This document shows, piece after piece, positions 58,417 through 64,000 of a stretch of 64,000 nucleotides of DNA. The DNA comes from Chamaecyparis obtusa. Taxonomy: Eukaryota; Streptophyta; Pinopsida; Cupressales; Cupressaceae. Location of the stretch: assembly GCA_027943335.1 (NCBI GenBank), contig BSBK01000760.1, forward strand, positions 2,517,001 to 2,581,000. The letters are read 5' to 3'. The translations under genes and the position numbers were made by a program. The notes under the pieces were generated by a model. That model did no database searches. It saw only the letters and a program-made list of their open reading frames with translations, and was not told the DNA's origin. The first letter of the stretch is position 1; each line of letters opens with the position of its first letter.

Positions 58417-59278
58417 TGATGTAGGAGCATCCTGGGTGTAAGAGCACTCTTGCATCACCCAAAAATATTTCTATTTTTGTATTCAATAAGGGCTATCTTG
58501 TGTAGAGCTTCTATTTAAGGAAACTTACTATTTTTAGTAAGATTGGTCATTTGATCTTAGAATATTCTGATTTGTTCCCTAGAGGTTCATTTTGGTCATA
58601 TCAGCCTGCCAGTAAAGTTTCATTGACAAATCAAGTCTAGCTTTGTAGATATTGAAGATTTTTGGTATTGGCAACAGGGTATAGAAACTTTGAACTTAGT
58701 TTTGAAGGCTTTAGAGGTGCCAGATGAGGTCAAGAATTTGGGTGATAGGTGCTTGTGCAAGTCAATGTTGTAGAGCGCTTCGTGGCCTTTCCAGAATGGG
58801 GTTATAATAGTCAATCGAGTCAACTGGCGATGATTTATGGTCTTTGGAAGTTGGGTCACCTGAAATGGCAGAAAATGATTTTCGTTCAAAATTTTTGTTT
58901 GGGTTTCAAAAGTTATTTTGAGCTGACTTTGATGTAATAAATTGTAAAATAAAATAATTCTAAGTTTGGTTGGCCTTCTTGGCTAAAATTTTGGAACCTT
59001 CCCAGGCAGTGGAAAATTGCCTATATAAGGAAGGCTGTAGTGTTGTCTTAGGTAGTTCGGGACAGTTCTGGGTAGTATATCGGGGTATTGATTTGAGGCT
59101 TTGTCCTAAAAAATATTGTAAGAGAATGCCTATGTGGCTTTGCATATTGTAATTCTGAAAGTTTGTAATTCCACATTTGTGGAGATAATAAGAAGCCAAT
59201 TTTTTGTTCTTGCATATTGTTGTTGTTTCTCTATTTCTGTTATGTGTTTGTGGTATTAAAGGGAGCACCCTTCATCAA
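58417..59278 (+). repeat. 5' LTR of element F
   Basis: It starts TGATGTAGGAGCATCC and ends CCCTTCATCA. A TATATAAGG box occurs at about 59022-59030. About ten mismatches with the 3' copy in the first 125 bases. Confidence 0.9.
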
Positions 59279-59280
59279 GT

Positions 59281-59291
59281 GGTATCAGAGA
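59281..59291 (+). other. Primer-binding site of element F
   Basis: TGGTATCAGAG lies two bases after the LTR, the initiator methionine tRNA type. Confidence 0.9.
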
Positions 59292-59577
59292 AGGAGTTCT
59301 TGAGAGTGTAAACAAATCACCGATTGTGAGGTAGTTTTCCCCAGGACCATGGGTTAGGGTTTCTATGTAAACAGATCACTGATTGTGAGGTAGTTTACAC
59401 CAGGACCATGGGTTAAGGTTTTTGTGTAAATAGATCACCAATTGTGAGGCAATTTGCACTAGGACCGTGGTTAGGGTTTCAGTGATAAGCGCAAAAATGC
59501 CTCCATGAAGGAAACATGGTGGATGAGCTGGTGTTGTGACACCTAAGGTTAGAGCGCTCCAAAGACAAGTGTGAGCA

Positions 59578-60530
59578 TTGCAAGAAGAGATTCATAGAGG
59601 AATGAATCTTAATGTCAGAGATGAAATCGAGGATGAAGCCAAAGAAGAAGATCAAGAAGAAGTCAAAGTTGTGAACTCAGAGGAAGAAAGACTTTTTAGG
59701 CCATGTCTAAAATTGGGAAAAGACCTAAGATTGAGGTTTGACATTTTTTGGAACTCTTAACCTAGAGGAGTTGATCGACTGGATCAATGAATGTGAAGAA
59801 TATTTTGAGTATGAAGATATTGAGGATCCTGATAGGGTCAAATTTGTGAAGGCCAGACTGAAAGGTCATGCGAAGATCTGGTGGCAAGAGATTCAATTGG
59901 AGCGAAATAGAAGAGGGAAAGATAAAATCACAAGATGGGATCAGATGGTGGATAAATTGAAGTGACAGTTCATCCCTATTGATTATGAGCTTGACCTATT
60001 GAAGAAAATGCAAAGTTTGAAGCAAGCAGGATGATCTGTTCAGGAGTATACAGAGGAGTTCTATCTAATCCTCATCATAACAGGCCATGCAGAAGCTGAT
60101 AAGGAGAAAGTTGCTTGTTACCTTAATGGGTTGAGGCTGAGCATTCAGAAGGAGCTGAATCTAGTTCGAATGAACAGTATTGAAGAGGCATACCAGTTTT
60201 CCCTAAAAGTAGAGGAAAAGTTGAACAAGAAGTTTGAGAGCAGACAAAGTAGTAGAGGTCGTGATGGAAGATCTGGTGGATGGTCATATGGAGATCGAAA
60301 TGAAGATCCGAAAAAGAATGATGATGCCAGTAATAGTCAAAATCAGAGAGAAGAAAATTTCAATTGTTTCCATGATCAGAATAATAGAGATCAGAGAGGA
60401 AGAGGAAGAGGACAAGGTTCAAGAAGAGGAGACTTTCGTGGAACATGTTTTCACTATGGAGAAGAAGGTCATAGGGCATTTGAATGTCCTCAACACCAAG
60501 GAAGGATGGATAGGAGGTACGAAGGCTAGG
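59578..60530 (+). pseudogene. Gag of element F
   Basis: An acidic N-terminus (NLNVRDEIEDEAKEEDQEE) precedes the gag domain: FFGTLNLEELIDWINECEEY, FEYEDIEDPDRVKFVKARLK and GHAKIWWQEIQLERNRRGK (59740-59925). It then continues VQEYTEEFYLILIITGHAEA. After an Arg/Gly/Ser-rich stretch comes CFHYGEEGHRAFEC (about 60448-60490), a zinc knuckle whose second cysteine is tyrosine. Visible defects are a frameshift near 59740, a TGA at 59963 and a TGA at about 60031. The frame ends at a TAG at 60528. Closely related in plan to element A's gag. Confidence 0.88.
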
Positions 60531-60679
60531 CCAGAGTTGCACATGTAAATGAAGATGCTAGATCATCAAATTCTAAAGATGTTGAAAGAGGAGAAATGCT
60601 GATTAACAGAAGAGTCCTGTTGAGTGGTGAGAAAGAACCTGAGCAAAGAAGGAGCCTGTTTCACACTAGGTGCAAGTGT

Positions 60680-61330
60680 GAGGGTAAATGATGTGATATG
60701 ATTATTGATAGTGGAAGCACTGAAAATTTGGTGTCAGAAGAGATGGTGATAAAGTTGAAGCTCCAAAGATAGAAAAACCCACATCCATATGGGATTTCCT
60801 AGGTGCAGGATGACCACAAGGTCATGGTCAGTGAACAATGCCTAGTAAAGTTCAAGATCAGTGGGTACCATGATGAGGTACTATGTGATATCATATCTAT
60901 AGATGCATGTCATATATTATTGGATAGACCTTGGCAGTTTGACAGATGTGTTGTACATGATGGTCATGCGAATACCTATTCCCTAACAAAGGATGGAGTG
61001 CAACATAAGCTAAAGCCATTGAAGGAGACAAAAGAAAAGGTATGTGGTAATGAAAGAATAAATTTTGTTGATAGAGGAAATTTCTTAGATGGTGTGCAAC
61101 ATGAGCATATGTGTTTTACCTTAATTCCAAAGGCTAGGAAAGAGGAAGTAGAAGATGTACCTGTAGAAGTTGTAGAATTATTGAATGAGTTTCAAGATGT
61201 TGTATCCGATAATGTTCCCGATGGATTACCACCAGTAAGAAAGATCAGTCATCAGATGGACTTGATTCCAAGAGCTAGTTTTCCAAATAAGGCAGCACAT
61301 AGAATGACACTAGTAGAAAGTGAAGATTTG
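60680..61330 (+). pseudogene. Protease and pre-RT linker of element F
   Basis: MIIDSGSTENLVSEEMVIKL (about 60699-60760) is an intact retropepsin D-S-G site, preceded by a TGA. After two stops the frame reopens: VLCDIISIDACHILLDRPWQ (60880-60940), where family members have LLGRPWQ, then ANTYSLTKDGVQHKLKPL. The linker into RT reads VVELLNEFQDVVSDNVPDGL, PPVRKISHQMDLIPRASFP and NKAAHRMT. The similarity to RT ends abruptly near 61325, at the internal deletion. Confidence 0.87.
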
Positions 61331-61790
61331 AAGATAGATTTGAAGTTTAGTTCATCACATTATCCATAGATTGTATATGGAAGTAGTCCCAAAAATGCAT
61401 CTAAGTTGAGAAAGATAGATAAAGGAGAAACAAGTAGTGGTGAAGCTAAGGATTTTACAGAACATTTGAAGAACATCCATGAGGAGGTGAGGAAGCATAT
61501 TACCAAGATGAATGCATAGTATAAGGCTAAGGAAAATATGAAAGGGAGGCATAAGGAATTTTAGATTGGAGATGAAGTCATGGTTCATTTGCGGAAGGAG
61601 AGATTTCCAGTTGGTACATATAACAAGCTGAAAATGAAGAAGTTTGGGGCCATGTAATATACTGAAGAAGCATGATTCAGGAAATGCATATGAGGTCAAG
61701 TTTCCTACTGAGCTAAATATTTCACCAGTATTTAAAGTTTCATATCTGACAGAGTATCATGAAGAAGGTGTTGAAGATGAGGTTACAGTA
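61331..61790 (+). pseudogene. Deletion junction and integrase C-terminal remnant of element F
   Basis: A short unassigned bridge (LKIDLKFSSSH) is followed directly by IVYGSSPKNASKLRKI, DFTEHLKNIHEEVRKHITKM and [20 protein letters not shown]. This is the end of a Gypsy integrase (compare FQIVYGVHPRG in A). RT, RNase H and the integrase core, about 2.5 kb judged from element A, are absent. A frameshift near 61655 precedes KKHDSGNAYEV and LNISPVFKVSYLTEY. Confidence 0.85.
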
Positions 61791-61985
61791 ACACAATAGA
61801 GTATTCCAACAACTAGTTCAGATATCAAGGAGATTGAAGACATACTAGATAGTTGTGTTGGTACAAGTACAAGGAACATGACCTATGAAGAGTATTTGGT
61901 CAAATGGAAAGAACAACCTATTGAAGATTCATCATGGCTAACAAAGGAGGAGGTCAACCATCTTGGTTTTCCTCTACACACCTGA
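61791..61985 (+). pseudogene. Chromodomain of element F
   Basis: EIEDILDSCVGTSTRNMTYE and EYLVKWKEQPIEDSSWLTKE, then EVNHLGFPLHT and a TGA at 61983-61985. The ILD...YLVKWK...SSW pattern is that of chromovirus integrase chromodomains, which guide insertion to heterochromatin. It is open across its length, after a TAG near 61797. Confidence 0.87.
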
Positions 61986-62023
61986 GTCATGACAGGTTCA
62001 CTTCTCAAATTACCTTGGGTGTC

Positions 62024-62884
62024 TAATGCAAGAGCATCCTGGGTGTAAAAGCAATCTTGCATCACCCAAAAATATTTCTATTTTTGTATTCAATAAGGGC
62101 TATCTTGTGTAGAGCTGCTATTTATGAAAAATTTCTATTTTTAGTAAGATTGGTCATCTGATCTTAGAATATTCTGATTTCTTCCTTGGAGGTTCATTTT
62201 GGTCATATCAGCCTGCCAGTAAAGTTTCATTGATAGATCAAGTCTAGCTTTGTATATATTGAAGATTTTCGGTTTTGGCAATAGGGTACAGAAACTTTGA
62301 ACTCAGTTGTGAAGGCTTTACGGGCCCTAGATGAGGTCAAGAATTTGGGTGATAGGTTTTTGCATGAGTCAAGGCTATAGAGCGCTTCGTGGCTTTTCTA
62401 GAATGGAGTTATAATAGTCAATCGGGTCAACTGGCGATGACTTGTGGTCTTCGAAAGTTGGGTCACCTGAAATGGTGGAAAATGATTTTCCTTTAAAATT
62501 TCTGTTTGGGTTTCAAAAGTTATTTTGAGATGACTTTGATGTAATAAATTGTAAAATAAAATAATTCTAAGTTTGGTCGGCCTTGTTGGCTAAAATTCTG
62601 GAACCTTCCTAGGCGGTGGAAAATTGCCTATATAAGGAAGGCTGTAGTGTTGTCTTAGGCAGTTCGGGACAGTTCTGGGTAGTAGATCAGGGTATTGATT
62701 TGAGGCTTTGTCCTACAAAATATTTTAAGGGAATGCCTATGTGGCTTTGCATTTTGTAATTCTGAAAGTTTGTAATTCCACATTTGTGGAGATAATAAGA
62801 AGCCAATTTTTTGTTCTTGCATATTGTTGTTGTTTCTCTATTTCTGTTATGTGTTTGTGGTATTATGGGGAGCACCCTTCATCA
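62024..62884 (+). repeat. 3' LTR of element F
   Basis: It starts TAATGCAAGAGCATCC (first G changed to A) and ends CCCTTCATCA, followed by CATAT. Confidence 0.9.
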
Positions 62885-62889
62885 CATAT

Positions 62890-63447
62890 AGTATCAACTA
62901 GCTTTTCTATGCCAGGTAGATCTTTTACTACCTTTACATTGCTTAACTTTACTATGTTATCAAAATTGATATGACATAGTCTTTTATGCCACAACCAACT
63001 GTCATCAACTTTAGCAACAAAACAACTTGCTTCTGAATTGAGTTGGAAAACATTACCTTTAGTCTTCAAGCTTGATGCAATCATAACACCATCCTTTTTG
63101 TTAATAATGCATTTGTCATCTTGAAACTCCAACTGATAGCCTTTTCCAAGTATCTGTTCAACATTGAGAAGGTTATGTTTCAAACCATCAACATAGAGAA
63201 CATCATCAGTACTGTTCTTTCCATCCAAGGTGATGACTCCTCTACCAACTATGGGTTTAGGAGTGTTATCTCCAAATCTAACCATACCACCATTGTATTT
63301 GTCCAAATGAATAAACCTAGCTTTATCACCTATCATGTGATGTGGACAACCACTGTCTATAATCCAGTCTGTCCTTATATTAGCTTGGGAAATCAATGCT
63401 AGCTCTTGATTCTCTTTCTTATCTTCATGATCTAATTTATTGTTCAT
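62890..63447 (-). pseudogene. Protease and integrase zinc-binding part of element E
   Basis: On the minus strand a 194-codon frame that ends inside F's LTR reads TDWIIDSGCPHHMIGDKARF (protease; D-S-G intact, usually DSGCSxHMTG), VRFGDNTPKPIVGRGVITL, LYVDGLKHNLLNVEQILGKG and DDSWLWHKRLCHINFDNIVK. The last is the GAG pre-integrase zinc-binding block (H...H). Protease frees the Copia proteins; the second part begins integrase. The reading stops where F is inserted, and integrase resumes at 58411 with the C...C part. Confidence 0.92.
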
Positions 63448-64000
63448 TTTCTCTATGATAGCAATAAATCCTATTTCTTCTTCACCTGATTCATCATCTG
63501 AAACTCCATCTCCAATAAAGTAGCATTCCTTAGAGTACTTAGGCTTGTAATCCTTTTTAAACTTGCTAGCTCTAGTAGGACACTTAGATGCAAAGTGACT
63601 GATCTTATTACATGAAAAACACTTAAATGGTAATTGACTTTCTTATTTTCCTTTTCCTTTCTTTTCTCTTTTGGAAATCATAGCAATAAAATCATCTAGT
63701 GTTTTCTCTTCATCATCATCATGAAAATTACCAGAAGTGTTTGTAGATATCTTACCATGAACTGTTGCTTTGAAGTCTGTCTCTCTTTGGTTTTGTCTTC
63801 AATCTTGAAATCTCAAAAGCTGAGATTTTTTTGATCAAGGTCTCTCTCTTGAAATTAGACATAAGTTTCATGGTCTCATCAAGGATGTTAATCTTGCTTT
63901 CATATTTTGGAGTGAGAGTGGTCATTAACTTGTCCATAATGTCCTCCTCTGAAATCTCTCCACCATTGTTCCTGATTCTAGCAACTACTTCATTTATTCT
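63448..64000 (-). pseudogene. Gag of element E, cut by the window end
   Basis: The zinc knuckle CFSCNKISHFASKCPTR (about 63620-63570) is complete. Downstream, an acidic spacer (GDGVSDDESGEEEIGF) leads to protease. Upstream, MDKLMTTLTPKYESKINILD (63937-63880) belongs to the Copia gag (UBN2-type) capsid region. Frame breaks lie near 63645 and 63750. The N-terminus, primer site and 5' LTR are beyond 64000. Confidence 0.85.

Larger units (their letters stand above)
58417..62884 (+). mobile_element. Internally deleted Ty3/Gypsy chromovirus F
   Basis: LTRs at 58417-59278 (862 bp) and 62024-62884 (861 bp) and CATAT target copies define a 4.47-kb element on the plus strand. It keeps the primer site, gag, protease, the start of the RT region, the integrase tail and the chromodomain. 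RT, RNase H and the integrase core are gone. It lies in E's integrase gene, so it is younger than E. Confidence 0.92.
54457..64000 (-). mobile_element. Ty1/Copia element E, 3' LTR to gag, continues past the window
   Basis: On the minus strand the order is gag, protease, integrase, RT, RNase H, polypurine tract and 3' LTR. The 5' LTR lies beyond 64000. Element F splits the integrase. Stops and two catalytic substitutions make it defective. Confidence 0.9.

Overview
This window reads as nuclear DNA of a large plant genome. It is AT-rich, almost entirely layered LTR retrotransposons, and has no intact host gene. A broken plant pentatricopeptide repeat (PPR) gene, a plant mobile domain (PMD) gene and Tat-type Ty3/Gypsy elements place it in seed plants. 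The nesting and the mix of families suggest a gymnosperm, but that is inference.

Layout. 1-10297 is old, decayed DNA: an antisense PPR fragment (1848-2222), a Ty1/Copia relic (about 3408-6385), a 21-nt match to the start of U2 snRNA (7176-7196), and a retroposed mRNA copy with poly(A) and 11-bp target-site duplications (9338-10149). 10298-36495 is a chromodomain Ty3/Gypsy element (A, plus strand) with two 1662-bp LTRs. A is split in its primer-binding site by a 16.6-kb Tat-type Gypsy element (B, 11972-28616, minus strand). B carries gag, protease, G-patch, RT, two RNase H domains and integrase. Antisense to these it carries a PMD gene that still has an apparent intron. A's pol is further broken by a solo LTR (33001-33478), and its 3' LTR start by a 0.93-kb insertion between 78-bp direct repeats.

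36496-54456 starts with LTR and leader remnants of another Gypsy element (D). Into D is inserted a TGTAATG...CATTACA element (G, 37849-52789). A 2879-bp tandem duplication covers the D/G junction. G also holds a complete 8.3-kb non-autonomous element (C, 42486-50828) with 1225-bp LTRs, GACCC target duplications, a methionine-tRNA-type primer site and a polypurine tract. C has no protease, RT or integrase. It encodes a coiled-coil protein with five zinc knuckles and a second long, unrecognised protein that has a promoter-like region of its own. 54457-64000 is a Copia element (E, minus strand, running off the window). E's integrase is split by an internally deleted chromodomain Gypsy element (F, 58417-62884).

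How the parts relate. The autonomous-type elements (A, B, E) once supplied reverse transcription and integration, and all now carry stops or mutated catalytic residues. C and F lack most of pol and would have depended on other elements. E's LTR and polypurine tract resemble C's, so E's family is the best candidate partner for C. The most interesting points are C's gene content, the intron-bearing antisense PMD gene in B with its strikingly clean C-to-T style decay, and a repeated GTCGCCTAGG/GTCACGCCT-like motif found in sense orientation in the leaders of both of B's opposed transcription units.
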